Positions 18,214 to 27,692 of a DNA stretch of 64,000 nucleotides are shown in pieces. The DNA comes from an uncultured Shewanella sp. GTDB taxonomy: Bacteria; Pseudomonadota; Gammaproteobacteria; Enterobacterales; Shewanellaceae. The notes beneath the pieces are model-generated. The model made no database searches. It was not told the DNA's origin and saw only the letters and a list, made by a program, of their open reading frames with translations. The DNA lies in assembly GCF_947501665.1 (NCBI RefSeq), contig NZ_CANMWS010000024.1:30680-94679 (forward strand). The letters are read 5' to 3'. The position numbers and the translations under genes are program-made. Within the stretch, counting starts at the first letter, position 1; each line of letters starts with the position of its first letter.

Positions 18214-19358
18214 TGAATACGGGGATACAACTGAGTTTACTCATTGGTCCTATGGTCGCGCTTCCTGCCCCTACTATTATCACTGAAGCGATCCAATCAG
18301 TTTCGGTGACTCAGATGGATCGAGGAAAGTCGACGTTTCAAATTTCTTTGAATGCAGACAGAGAAGGCGTGATGACGCCGGATTATCCTCTGCTAATGAC
18401 GGATCTACTTCGAGCGAATAACCGAGTGATTGTCTCTGTCATGATTAATGCCATTCCAACAGTATTAATTGATGGTTTTATTACCAATGTGGAGTTCAAC
18501 CATACCCAAGGATCAGGCTCTGGTACTTTGTCAGTGACCGGCGAAGATTTGTTAAGCCGAATGGACTTAAAAGAAGCTTATTTTGAGTTCCCTTCCATGA
18601 CGGTAGATGAAATTATTTTGTCTCGAGTGGAGAAATACCTTGAATATGGCGTGATCCCTGAACTCGATCCTGTGGTTATTCCAGTATGGGAGCCAGAAGA
18701 GCGGACGCGCATTCAAAATGGCACTGATCTAAGTGTGATTGAATATTTTGCCAATTTAGCCGGGTTTGTCTATCGCGTACGCCCCACAGTCCCGATGGAA
18801 AATACGTTTTATTTTGGTTTGCCCGGTAGCTTTCATACCGAAGGGGCACCACTGAATGTCAATATGGGGCCGTCGACGAATGTTGATGATATTAGCTTAA
18901 CTTATGATGCCACATTGCCAGAAACGATTAGCGGTATGTTAGAAGAAGATGGCACTGAAGATGAACCTGTTCCTGTGGAAATTCTAGAAGCGATACGGCC
19001 TGTGCCGATGGCGCTTGAAGATCCTATTTTAACCAATGAGCCAAATGTGAGAAATGTCTTGTATACGGATCCGACCAATGGTGCGATTGCGGGGGAAGAG
19101 TTGGCCCAGCAAAGTGTCAATCGCTCCACCGATAAGGTGTTGTCAGGACACATTACGCTAGATACGCTGAGATATGGGGTTGTGATAGACCCACCTTGTG
19201 TTGTGTGTGTGAGAGGGGCTGGATTTAGCTTTGATGGCAATTATTATGTCTCCGGTGTGCAGCACAGTATCAGTGAAGGAAAGTATAAGCAGCAGCTTTC
19301 CGTACAAAGAGAAGGTTTGGGCAGTACTGTGGTGATCGCCATGGAGAATGTGGTATGA
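18213..19358 (+). CDS. Baseplate hub, gp27-like half of a split VgrG
   Basis: 381 residues. 'VSVTQMDRGKSTFQISLNAD', 'FITNVEFNHTQGSGSGTLSV' and 'TGEDLLSRMDL' are the hub-domain segments of VgrG/Afp8-like proteins. A long acidic insertion (about residues 235-265, rich in E and D) separates the hub barrels. The C-terminal 'VRGAGFSFDGNYYVSGVQHS' then 'KYKQQLSVQREGLGS' closes the second barrel. In Afp8 and T6SS VgrG this part is fused to the gp5-like spike; here the spike is the next ORF, joined by an ATGA overlap, as in phage T4 where gp27 and gp5 are separate. Confidence 0.88.
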   Translation: MNTGIQLSLLIGPMVALPAPTIITEAIQSVSVTQMDRGKSTFQISLNADREGVMTPDYPLLMTDLLRANNRVIVSVMINAIPTVLIDGFITNVEFNHTQGSGSGTLSVTGEDLLSRMDLKEAYFEFPSMTVDEIILSRVEKYLEYGVIPELDPVVIPVWEPEERTRIQNGTDLSVIEYFANLAGFVYRVRPTVPMENTFYFGLPGSFHTEGAPLNVNMGPSTNVDDISLTYDATLPETISGMLEEDGTEDEPVPVEILEAIRPVPMALEDPILTNEPNVRNVLYTDPTNGAIAGEELAQQSVNRSTDKVLSGHITLDTLRYGVVIDPPCVVCVRGAGFSFDGNYYVSGVQHSISEGKYKQQLSVQREGLGSTVVIAMENVV

Positions 19359-20359
19359 ATCACACTAATGTGGGCAATGTTCGTGGCAAATTCTTTGGTA
19401 AATATCGCGGAAATGTGGTGGATAATGTTGATCCTATGGTGATGGGGCGTTTGTTGATTAATGTGCCATCTGTGCCAGCTAATGCCGCGAATTGGGCCAT
19501 GCCTTGTATTCCTTACGCCGGTCCGCAAGTGGGCTTTTATGCCATGCCTCCAATTGGCGCCAATGTGTGGGTGGAGTTTGAAGGAGGAGATCCTAATTAT
19601 CCTATTTGGGTGGGGTGCTTTTGGGGGGAAGGGGAAGTGCCTTTGGAGTCACCACCAGAAACAAAAGTATTTAAAACTGAATTTAACACCTTTATTTTAA
19701 ATGACTTACCAGAAGTTGGTGGAATGACCTTGATGTCAGAGCCTGATTGTGTGGATGACATTTGTACCATGAAGTTTGACGCTGAAGGGATCCAAATTAC
19801 GATCCCTGAATCCAGTTTTGAGATGACCACAGCCACGATTTCGGCGACAACTGGCGATATTACCTTGACCGCAGAAGAAGGCATTGAAGCGTCAGCGGGC
19901 GCTGATATTAGTGCTGAAGCGGGGGCGGCGATGTCGCTCTCAGCGGGCGCCGACATGAGTGCTGAAGCGGGGGGGACAATGGAGCTTTCGGCTGGGGCTG
20001 ATATTAGCGCCGAAGCTGGGGGGGCCATAGAGATAACGGCTGGGGCTGATGTCGCTGTGACGGCGGGCGGTGCGGTTGAAGTGACGGGCGGTGGAGACGT
20101 GGCTGTTACAGGGGGAGGGGCATGTGAAGTGACAGGCGGCGCAGATGTGGCTGTGACGGCGGGCGGGGCGTGTGAAATGACCGCAGGATTAGATTGTGCC
20201 ATCACAGCAGGATTGGCATGTGAAGTGACTGCTGGTGCAGATTGCGCTGTGACGGCCGTTGGGGCAACAGAAATAACCTCTGTGGGTATTGCCATCACGG
20301 GGGCGGTTGAAGTGACGGGTGATTTACTCATTGATGGCCAACAGCCTTTGGTTATTTAA
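19355..20359 (+). CDS. Central spike, gp5-like OB fold plus octapeptide beta-helix
   Basis: 334 residues. Residues 1-95 are a gp5/VgrG OB domain ('VVDNVDPMVMGRLLINVPSV', 'FEGGDPNYPIWVGCFWGEGE'). From about residue 182 to 309 come 16 near-perfect octads of the type GADISAEA / GGAIEITA, the intertwined trimeric beta-helix of T4 gp5. Units alternate GAD and GGA, giving a 16-residue super-period. The fourth position is always hydrophobic or Cys; Cys occupies it at residues 257, 273, 281, 289 and 297, stacking thiols on successive rungs near the tip. The chain ends 'LLIDGQQPLVI' with no PAAR-type domain, and no PAAR gene is in the operon. It pierces the target envelope. Confidence 0.92.
   Translation: MNHTNVGNVRGKFFGKYRGNVVDNVDPMVMGRLLINVPSVPANAANWAMPCIPYAGPQVGFYAMPPIGANVWVEFEGGDPNYPIWVGCFWGEGEVPLESPPETKVFKTEFNTFILNDLPEVGGMTLMSEPDCVDDICTMKFDAEGIQITIPESSFEMTTATISATTGDITLTAEEGIEASAGADISAEAGAAMSLSAGADMSAEAGGTMELSAGADISAEAGGAIEITAGADVAVTAGGAVEVTGGGDVAVTGGGACEVTGGADVAVTAGGACEMTAGLDCAITAGLACEVTAGADCAVTAVGATEITSVGIAITGAVEVTGDLLIDGQQPLVI
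19898..20281 (+). repeat. 24-bp tandem coding repeat (octapeptide beta-helix rungs)
   Basis: Sixteen units of 24 bases encoding GxDxxxxx/GGxxxxxx octads in the spike gene. DNA identity between units is variable, showing that the protein pattern, not recent duplication, is what is kept. The same repeat produces a long false open frame on the opposite strand. Confidence 0.85.
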
Positions 20360-20491
20360 CTTACATTCAGGTTATCTATTTTTAAAATTAAATACTGTTT
20401 TTTTAGCTGTGCAGTGAAACATTTAAGGCATGGCGTTAGTTGTTGATTATCCGTCATAGGGGTGAGTTTATAGCAAGGAGATGCAATTGAT

Positions 20492-20842
20492 ATGCATAAG
20501 AGCTTTCCATTTAAAATCAATCAATATGGACATATTCAAGAAGCCGATGATGATAAACATTTGCGGGACATGATGGAGCAAATTTTATTCACAATTCCAG
20601 GTGAAAGGGTGAACAGGCCAGAATTTGGTTGCGGAGTGCAGCTGTTGGTTTTTGGGTCAATACAAACAGAAATGCTGTCGGTAAAGCAGTCGATGATCCA
20701 AATTGAACTACAAAAATATTTGGGGCATTTAATGCAATTGCAAGCCGTTAATATTACTGCTCATGAGAGTCAATTGAATATTCTGATCCGTTATTTACCT
20801 TTTGCAGGGGATCAGCCAAAAGAGGCTGTGTTTACTCGATGA
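20492..20842 (+). CDS. gp25-like baseplate wedge protein (Afp9-like)
   Basis: 116 residues of the GPW/gp25 family. The hallmark 'ILFTIPGERVNRPEFGCGVQ' followed by 'LLVFG' is present in full. Gp25 nucleates sheath polymerisation on the baseplate in T4, T6SS and eCIS. The gap before it (132 bases) is the largest inside the operon and holds AT-rich DNA without an obvious terminator. AAGGAG lies about 11 bases upstream of the ATG, slightly far. The stop overlaps the next start (ATGA at 20839). Confidence 0.93.
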   Translation: MHKSFPFKINQYGHIQEADDDKHLRDMMEQILFTIPGERVNRPEFGCGVQLLVFGSIQTEMLSVKQSMIQIELQKYLGHLMQLQAVNITAHESQLNILIRYLPFAGDQPKEAVFTR

Positions 20843-23196
20843 GTCAATGTCATCAAGCACAAAGTGCATTTGATTTAAGCCGGCGTCGTCAATTAGTACA
20901 GCAACATGCCATCATCAATGGCCTTGATTATATTTTAGCAATGGATGAGTTGAATATTGCACTGTACTTTATCAAACCAGCAGGGCGTGTTGGGAGGAAG
21001 AGCGACGCTCAATCGGTGAAACCATTACCACGCCTGAAAGCCAGCCATATTGTTCTAGAGCTTATTCATGGGGGGATGACACAGGCTTTGACCTTTGATA
21101 TTGAGTTTGTAGAAGAGGCGTTTTATCTTAAGTTGACACTTGATGCCGCATTGCCTAGGCAAGGGGACGCGGTGATTAAAGTGACGTTATTAAGTGACAA
21201 TATCGATCCTTTTTTTCGCTCTGCTCAAGTAAAAAGTGACTTTCATCAACAAGCAGCAGCTGCATTAGCGCCCCCTCATTTATCTGCTTTGCCTCGGCTT
21301 AATTATCGAGCCAAAGATTACGATACCTTCAAAAAGCTCATTGAAACAGAGTTAACTTATAACATTCCCGATTGGCGAGATCGCGATGCAGCTGACATGA
21401 TGGTGATGTTGAGCGAAGTGCTCGCTTACACTGGGGATATGCTGAGTTATAAACAAGACGCTGTGGCCACGGAGGCTTATTTAAATACGGCTCGGTTTGA
21501 GCTTTCCTTGCAAAGGCATTGCCGTTTATTGGATTATGCCATTGAAAAAAAAACCACCGCAAGAGCTTGGGTGACGGTTCAAGTGAATGCCGCCATTAGA
21601 TTTCCGCCTCGTACTTTGTTTTTTTGTGGTGGTGATCAGCAAAATCCTGTGCTCAGTTTGTTTGAATATCAAGATCGCCAAGGTGGCAAAGAAGTGGTTT
21701 TTGAAGCCATGTATAGCACCCAATGTCAGCCTGAATATAATCATCTCATCCCCTATGATTTTGGTATACAAGGATATGTTATCCCTAAAGGTTGTTTAAC
21801 ACTTGCTGTTAAAGGGAAAGTGAGCTTAAAAAAAGGGCAGCTAGTTGCCTTGATGGATAAAACATTACAGTCTTCACCGCAGGTCGTGAGGTTAGTGCAA
21901 GACAGTGTCTATCATGTCGATCCTTTATCTGAGCAAGCTTATACTCAGCTAAATTGGTATGCCGATGATGCCTTATCTCAAACCTGGCAAGCCGAGACGA
22001 GCAGCTTATGTGCCAATGTGTTACTTGTGGATAGAGGTGAGACTTTACCTTATGAAAAGTTGCAGTTGTATTTACGTAATGGGCAATATTTTGCCCAATT
22101 ACATCATACTAATTTAGTGAGCGCAGATGAGTTAGATGCCTTTCAATTTCATCATGAAGCGGCGAGTCATGGCATTAAGCAATCTTTAACCGCATCAACA
22201 CCTCAATTGCACATTATAGAGTCACAATTGCCCATTGATTTGAGCCAACGGAATAACGAGGTTATGGCAGGCATGGAGTGGACGAATGTCACGGACTTTC
22301 TTGATAGTCCACCTTATGCTAAGCATGTGGTTTTGGATGAACATCAAGGTATGGCAGAGTTGAGGTTTGGAGATGGGGTATTTGGCCTTTTTCCTAACCC
22401 ATTGAATGTGTTTTATGCTTGTTGTCGTATTACCCCGAATAAAGATCATCAAATTGCTGCGGGTAAAATTAATCAAGTTTATCTTCCTGAACATTTGGAT
22501 ATTGCCACTGAGGCGGTGGCCGACGTTAAAAACTTGCATCCCGTTGGCGATGTCCACCCTAAAAACAGCGCACAAACCATAAAAATTGAAGCACCAGTGC
22601 AGCACAGAGAAAGGCTTAATTTAGCCCTTTTTCAAGACTATAAAGCGGTTATTTTAGCCGATGAGCGGGTTGAGAATGTGTATTGTGAAAAAGGCTGGAG
22701 TGGCAGTCATGAAATGCTTAATTTTTATCTTTACCCTCGAAATCATGCCCGTTTGGATGACGTTATGCCGGCATTATTACGACAACTTAATCAATATAAA
22801 GTCTTAAATCAGCGATTGACGGTGGCACTTTTTACCCCGCTATTATTGAAGTGTTGTTTACATATTGAAGTGATCAATGGAATGTCGCTTTCAGCTTTAC
22901 ATCAGCAATTGGATTTAGTGTTAAGTGATGATGCGCAAGTGGGCATTTTTGCACCGCAGCATTTTAGTTTTAATACGCCACTTTATGCCAGTGAAATTGT
23001 GGCAGCACTACTCGATATTGAGGGCGTTGAGAATGTGCATTTTAATGATTTTCAAACGTTAGATCATTATATCGGTCATCACCATGAGGTACATGTGGAT
23101 AATGTTATTTTGCCCATATCACATCAAGTTATTTGTTTTGCCTATCAAGATCGGCGTAGTGAAGTGAGCTTTACGTTAACAAGGAGCCAAGATTGA
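20839..23196 (+). CDS. Baseplate J-like wedge protein (Afp11/gp6-like)
   Basis: 785 residues of the putative baseplate assembly (gpJ) family. 'NYRAKDYDTFKKLIETEL' and 'DMMVMLSEVLAYTGDMLSYK' then 'QDAVATEAYLNTARF' is the family signature; 'GMAELRFGDGVFGLFPNPLN' near residue 505 is the conserved FGDG turn of the J domain. It forms the wedge that changes shape on triggering and starts sheath contraction. It starts in an ATGA overlap with gp25 and its end overlaps the TTG start of the next, larger J-like gene. Confidence 0.92.
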   Translation: MSQCHQAQSAFDLSRRRQLVQQHAIINGLDYILAMDELNIALYFIKPAGRVGRKSDAQSVKPLPRLKASHIVLELIHGGMTQALTFDIEFVEEAFYLKLTLDAALPRQGDAVIKVTLLSDNIDPFFRSAQVKSDFHQQAAAALAPPHLSALPRLNYRAKDYDTFKKLIETELTYNIPDWRDRDAADMMVMLSEVLAYTGDMLSYKQDAVATEAYLNTARFELSLQRHCRLLDYAIEKKTTARAWVTVQVNAAIRFPPRTLFFCGGDQQNPVLSLFEYQDRQGGKEVVFEAMYSTQCQPEYNHLIPYDFGIQGYVIPKGCLTLAVKGKVSLKKGQLVALMDKTLQSSPQVVRLVQDSVYHVDPLSEQAYTQLNWYADDALSQTWQAETSSLCANVLLVDRGETLPYEKLQLYLRNGQYFAQLHHTNLVSADELDAFQFHHEAASHGIKQSLTASTPQLHIIESQLPIDLSQRNNEVMAGMEWTNVTDFLDSPPYAKHVVLDEHQGMAELRFGDGVFGLFPNPLNVFYACCRITPNKDHQIAAGKINQVYLPEHLDIATEAVADVKNLHPVGDVHPKNSAQTIKIEAPVQHRERLNLALFQDYKAVILADERVENVYCEKGWSGSHEMLNFYLYPRNHARLDDVMPALLRQLNQYKVLNQRLTVALFTPLLLKCCLHIEVINGMSLSALHQQLDLVLSDDAQVGIFAPQHFSFNTPLYASEIVAALLDIEGVENVHFNDFQTLDHYIGHHHEVHVDNVILPISHQVICFAYQDRRSEVSFTLTRSQD
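23181..23195 (+). promoter_or_regulatory. Ribosome binding site that decides a TTG start
   Basis: AAGGAG at 23181-23186 lies six bases before TTG at 23193-23195. No nearby in-frame ATG precedes the conserved N-terminal region, so this site supports TTG as the start of the 1499-residue baseplate gene. Confidence 0.75.
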
Positions 23197-26100
23197 GCGA
23201 GTTAAATAATAAAAAGAGTCATCTTCGCACATTGGCTGCACGCCCTGGGGATTTTGCCAGTTTTGTGACAGAGATGAAGCGGGCAACCGTTGATTATCGA
23301 CATCCCGATGGCAAGTTTAAAGGACTGAATCCTTTGGCTGGCGTTGATTTATCCGATCATGGCAATTTTTTAGACGGGTTATATCATTCTTGGGCGGCAG
23401 TATTGGAGGTGTTGTCCTTTTATCAGGAAAAAATAGCCCAAGAAGGCTATCTTAATACGGCGACAGAGTCTTTTTCTATTGAACAATTAGTGGCTGAAAT
23501 TGGTTATCGAAGACCCCATGCTTTATCGGCAAAAACCTGGTTGGCTTTTACGTTAAACCAAAGTCATCACCACCAACAGTATGTGATCCCCAAAGGGACA
23601 CGAGCACAAAACATTCCTCAGGGTGGGCAACCCATAGTATTTGAAACCATAGACACATTAATAGGCAAACCGGATTGGAATACGCTGACATTAGCGCCAA
23701 CGAATGCGGAGGTGAAGAGTCGAGCATTACTGACATCGGCGTCTTTTTGTTATGTATTAACACCGGTATTTATGATTAAGCCACTGACACATCTTTGGAT
23801 CAGGGGGAAATTAGCAGGAGAGCCTGTTAATTATTTTGTGGTTATTCGAGACATTATCAAGGTTAAAGAAGGGGGCGCGTACCTTTTTTGGCATCGTGCG
23901 TTAGACTCTCATCAAACAGGAAGTATCCATGAACTGCGCCTTGCCTTGATGCCTAAAAGTGACTTTATTTTTGGTCACGATGCCCTTGCTTGGCAGGCAT
24001 TACCTCAGAGTGATAAAGCCAAATATGCAGAGCGTTTTAGCAGTATTGCGTTGCTTGATACTCACTTAGGTGCCCATTGGCACGAATTAGTTCAGTATCC
24101 CAATATGCAGGTGTATGCGATGGTGTCGCTATTGTCTGGCAAAATATTAGCTGCGGGCTCACAAGGGATTTTTTATTCTTTTGATGAAGGTGATAATTGG
24201 CTAAAAGTCAGTGATAAGCTAGTCAATAGAGACGTGTTTTGTTTATTTGTTCACGACCGAATTATTTATGCTGGGGGGAGTCAGGGTTACATTCTGTGCT
24301 CATATGATGAAGGCCAATCATGGGGCTTAATTCGCGGCAATAAGCCGCTAGACAAAGAGGCAAAAAAGCATTTAGTGCCTGGGTTATTACCCGCCGTCAG
24401 CGTGAATGCATTGACGGCCATGACACTGAAATATCGTGATGGGGGACGGCGACATATATTATTTGCAGGTACAGTTAAAGGGCTGTTTTACTCAACCGAT
24501 GAAGGCCGGTATTGGCTCAATGGCAGTGATTTATTTTACTATCACAATGAACATATGCCTGAAGGGGCACATATTTATCATTTGCAAACGGACGGTGAAT
24601 GGGTTGCGGCGTCAACGAGTATGGGCTTGTATTTTGCCAAAGTGGATCGCCACAGTCTTGAAGAAAAAGGGGAGGAGGTGAAAAATACTGGGCCTTCTTT
24701 TTTAGCCAAGTATTTTTTATTAGAAAGTCACGATGAGAAGCAATGGAGTCAACATAATGCTCAAACGCAAGTGTATGCTTCTATTACGGTTAAAATAGGT
24801 AAACGTCAGTCTACTTTTTTTGCGACATCCAAAGAGGTCTACCAATTAATTGATGGAGAGTTAGTGACATTCAGCCGAGGTGTTTTTCGTACTCTTGATG
24901 CATGTCTTCCTCGAGTTTATGGTTTTTTGTTGCGGGATAATGATTTATATATGGCCACAAATATAGGGGTTTATTTGGCCAGAGATCTAGCGCAGCCGTG
25001 GCAAATAGACAATCAAATTCATTTATATACCGTGCCCGACCCTCAATGTTGGGCGTCAGCCTTTAATGCGGGGAGGATACCTGAGGATGTTATCGATAAT
25101 TTATTACTTTTTGGTTTTCCTGTGGCCAAAAGCGCGACAGTAACAACAGACTGCCAAGGGGGCAGTTGGTTTATCAAAGAGGAAAATAGCGCAAATATTC
25201 ATATCGAAAAAAAACACACTAACCTATTTTTATCCACTCAAACCGCCACTGAAGAGGAGGCGCTTTTACAGGTTAATGGTGAACAAACCAAAGTGGCGTC
25301 AAGTTGCCCAGAGCAAATAATGCGTATTGGAACCTTGTATCCTGTCAATGACTATATTGCTGCTTTAACGAATGGGCAGGCTTTACCGTCATGCTGGTAT
25401 CGTCTTTTTGAGCATATCGGCCTTGAGATAGGCCAAAAAACACAAGTGATCAGCCAAGTTGATGGGCGCACTTGGTTAATACAAGATGATACACAGCAAA
25501 TTCATTTTTTAATTAAATTGAATGATAAATCATTACAGCTTAGCCGACTGAGTGACACGCTTTGCTTACTTTCACTTTCCAGTGGCCGATTATTGAGTGC
25601 TGGAAAGCCTTTTTCGGTACAGCCCAGTCGCTGGCCTGACTTTTGGTTAAATAATAATGTGTTACCCCTTAGTAGTAAGAAAAACAAGATAAATGTGGGG
25701 GATACATTATTGCTGCAGCAAACCACACCAAGGGCCATTCACCATTATGTGACGGCTGTTAATGTGGCTGATGAGCCTATCACTGCTTTGGGTAAAACGG
25801 CGACCGTGACGCAAGTACAAACGAAGCCGTCAGTGTTATCTCTGTTTGACCGAAGAATGACGAAGGTTTTTACTGGGGAGCGGGCACTGGAGTTATCAAA
25901 AGCGGCATTGAAGGTATTGGCGTTACAAGGTGAAGGCCCATTTAGGCTTAAGGGAATCATCGCGACCATTCCGAAGGGAAATAAGGTTGCCTTGGTTGGA
26001 CGACAAGCCTTATTGCAGTTGACTCAAGCGCCATTGAAAGGGGCTGTCACGCCTTGGGTATTAAAGGGGGTGTCTCAAAAGGGCCAAGAGGTAAGCATAA

Positions 26101-27692
26101 CGCGCCAGCAGCTGTTTAGTTTTACCCTAAGCGTTGAAGCTGAGGCGGGATTAGTGGCGGCGGTACTCACTAGCGCCTTGATTAAGCCCTTTTTAGCCCA
26201 TGATATTGCTCTCGATGATAGTGCACAGTTACAGGTGGCTGGAGAACAATATTGGCTGCTGACTCAAGTAATGGGTGAATATTATTATTTGCAACTTGAT
26301 AGCGACACTAAGCAAGTGAAGGTGTTTGCAGAGTATGCGTTTCCTGTGATGGACATGACGCCAGATACTTGGGTGATTAAAGCGCAGGAAACCTTGACGC
26401 TAACAAAAAAAACGGTTATACAAACCCGCTGGCTAGCCGCTCCTAAGCGAGCAGAGTCAATATCAGAGTTGCTTGAGATCAGTGAGTGCCAAGCTGCAGG
26501 ACAAGATACTGTCATTCAATTTTCAGCTCCATTAATTCATTATTACGACCCTAGTACAGTCACTTTTTTTGCCAATATTGCACTTGCAGTACAAGGGGAG
26601 ACGGTGCAAAAAGAATTGATTGCCATGACTGATCCCGGTCAACCTTTTCAGCGCTATCAATTGCATCGTGAACCTTTGACTGTGTATCAAGATGAGCAAG
26701 GTACGCAGCATAATTTTTTGACCTTAGAAATGCGTTTAAGTGGTGCAGGAGGAGGACGAAAATCGATTGCTGAAAAATGGCAACAAACGACCTCCATTTT
26801 GAACAGTGCCAGTCACCAGCGTCATTATGAAGTGTTTATTAATGGCAAAGGGAAAACAGAAATACTCTTTGGAGATGGCAAGCATGGTCGTATTCCTGAA
26901 GTGGGGATTGAGAACTTATTTGCTCATTATCGTTTTGGGGGCGGCGCCAAGGGGAACTTACCGCTTGGCGCAATCAAGTTATTGAAGGACAAGCCATTGG
27001 GGGTGAAAGCGGTTTTCAATCCTTTACCTTGTGTGGGGGGCGCCGATCCTATGGTGTTTGGTACGTTAAGAGAAAATGCGCCTCAATCTCTGACGGTGCA
27101 AAATGTGATTATCTCCAGTGATGACTGTTTACATCATGTGCAGCAGTATCCGGGGGTGTCCCAAGCGACATTGACTCCTCTACAAGTCAAGCATCAAGTC
27201 ATTTGGGTTGTGTGTATCGATGCAGCGGATTTATCAACCAAAGATAAGCAGCCGCTTGCAGAGGCATTAGCGCAATCCATTACAAGATTATTGTCGCAGC
27301 CTGTGGTGGTGAAAGTGGTATTAGCACGCGTACGGTATTTTTATATTTCGGCCAAAGTCTGGGTTCATGACTTAAGCGACTGCCCTAATATCGCTGACGA
27401 GCTGAGCCACGCTTTGAGTCATTATTATTTCAACGAAAAAAATAATTTAGGCAAAGATGTCGACGTGGCTCATGTGAGTGCTTTATTGCAAGAGCATGCC
27501 AGTATTTCTGGGGTTAAGGTGACAAACTTAGGGTTAGGTGATGAGCTGACGGTCATACACAATCCAGCAATTTATCCATCACGCTTACCAGCAAGTCCTG
27601 TTGTGGTGACGGACAATAATGAAGTCTTAGGCGCAGAGCGCTTATTGACGCATAAAGACTTAGTTTCTATTACAGTGGGAGAGGCGTTATGA
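23193..27692 (+). CDS. Giant baseplate J-like protein with inserted Asp-box (BNR) repeats
   Basis: 1499 residues, TTG start. The N-terminal 'AVLEVLSFYQEKIAQEGYLN' with 'TATESFSIEQLVAEIGYRRP' and the C-terminal 'ILFGDGKHGRIPEVGIENLF' (about residue 1225) followed by 'HYRFGGGAKGNLPLGAI' mark a second putative baseplate assembly (gpJ-type) protein, probably the Afp12/gp7 counterpart. Between them sits a beta-propeller-like insertion with Asp-boxes: 'YSFDEGDNW' (about 327), 'CSYDEGQSW' (about 370), 'YSTDEGRYW' (about 434) and degenerate copies. Asp-box propellers are known from sialidases and VPS10/YCF48 proteins; here they may be structural or bind glycans. The stop overlaps the next start (ATGA at 27689). 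Confidence 0.9.
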   Translation: MSELNNKKSHLRTLAARPGDFASFVTEMKRATVDYRHPDGKFKGLNPLAGVDLSDHGNFLDGLYHSWAAVLEVLSFYQEKIAQEGYLNTATESFSIEQLVAEIGYRRPHALSAKTWLAFTLNQSHHHQQYVIPKGTRAQNIPQGGQPIVFETIDTLIGKPDWNTLTLAPTNAEVKSRALLTSASFCYVLTPVFMIKPLTHLWIRGKLAGEPVNYFVVIRDIIKVKEGGAYLFWHRALDSHQTGSIHELRLALMPKSDFIFGHDALAWQALPQSDKAKYAERFSSIALLDTHLGAHWHELVQYPNMQVYAMVSLLSGKILAAGSQGIFYSFDEGDNWLKVSDKLVNRDVFCLFVHDRIIYAGGSQGYILCSYDEGQSWGLIRGNKPLDKEAKKHLVPGLLPAVSVNALTAMTLKYRDGGRRHILFAGTVKGLFYSTDEGRYWLNGSDLFYYHNEHMPEGAHIYHLQTDGEWVAASTSMGLYFAKVDRHSLEEKGEEVKNTGPSFLAKYFLLESHDEKQWSQHNAQTQVYASITVKIGKRQSTFFATSKEVYQLIDGELVTFSRGVFRTLDACLPRVYGFLLRDNDLYMATNIGVYLARDLAQPWQIDNQIHLYTVPDPQCWASAFNAGRIPEDVIDNLLLFGFPVAKSATVTTDCQGGSWFIKEENSANIHIEKKHTNLFLSTQTATEEEALLQVNGEQTKVASSCPEQIMRIGTLYPVNDYIAALTNGQALPSCWYRLFEHIGLEIGQKTQVISQVDGRTWLIQDDTQQIHFLIKLNDKSLQLSRLSDTLCLLSLSSGRLLSAGKPFSVQPSRWPDFWLNNNVLPLSSKKNKINVGDTLLLQQTTPRAIHHYVTAVNVADEPITALGKTATVTQVQTKPSVLSLFDRRMTKVFTGERALELSKAALKVLALQGEGPFRLKGIIATIPKGNKVALVGRQALLQLTQAPLKGAVTPWVLKGVSQKGQEVSITRQQLFSFTLSVEAEAGLVAAVLTSALIKPFLAHDIALDDSAQLQVAGEQYWLLTQVMGEYYYLQLDSDTKQVKVFAEYAFPVMDMTPDTWVIKAQETLTLTKKTVIQTRWLAAPKRAESISELLEISECQAAGQDTVIQFSAPLIHYYDPSTVTFFANIALAVQGETVQKELIAMTDPGQPFQRYQLHREPLTVYQDEQGTQHNFLTLEMRLSGAGGGRKSIAEKWQQTTSILNSASHQRHYEVFINGKGKTEILFGDGKHGRIPEVGIENLFAHYRFGGGAKGNLPLGAIKLLKDKPLGVKAVFNPLPCVGGADPMVFGTLRENAPQSLTVQNVIISSDDCLHHVQQYPGVSQATLTPLQVKHQVIWVVCIDAADLSTKDKQPLAEALAQSITRLLSQPVVVKVVLARVRYFYISAKVWVHDLSDCPNIADELSHALSHYYFNEKNNLGKDVDVAHVSALLQEHASISGVKVTNLGLGDELTVIHNPAIYPSRLPASPVVVTDNNEVLGAERLLTHKDLVSITVGEAL

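Noticed and set aside
19597..20331. 244-codon open frame antisense to the spike gene
   Set aside because: It is created by the GC-rich octad repeat of the spike; its Ala/Pro/Val/Ser composition mirrors the repeat and it has no start signals.
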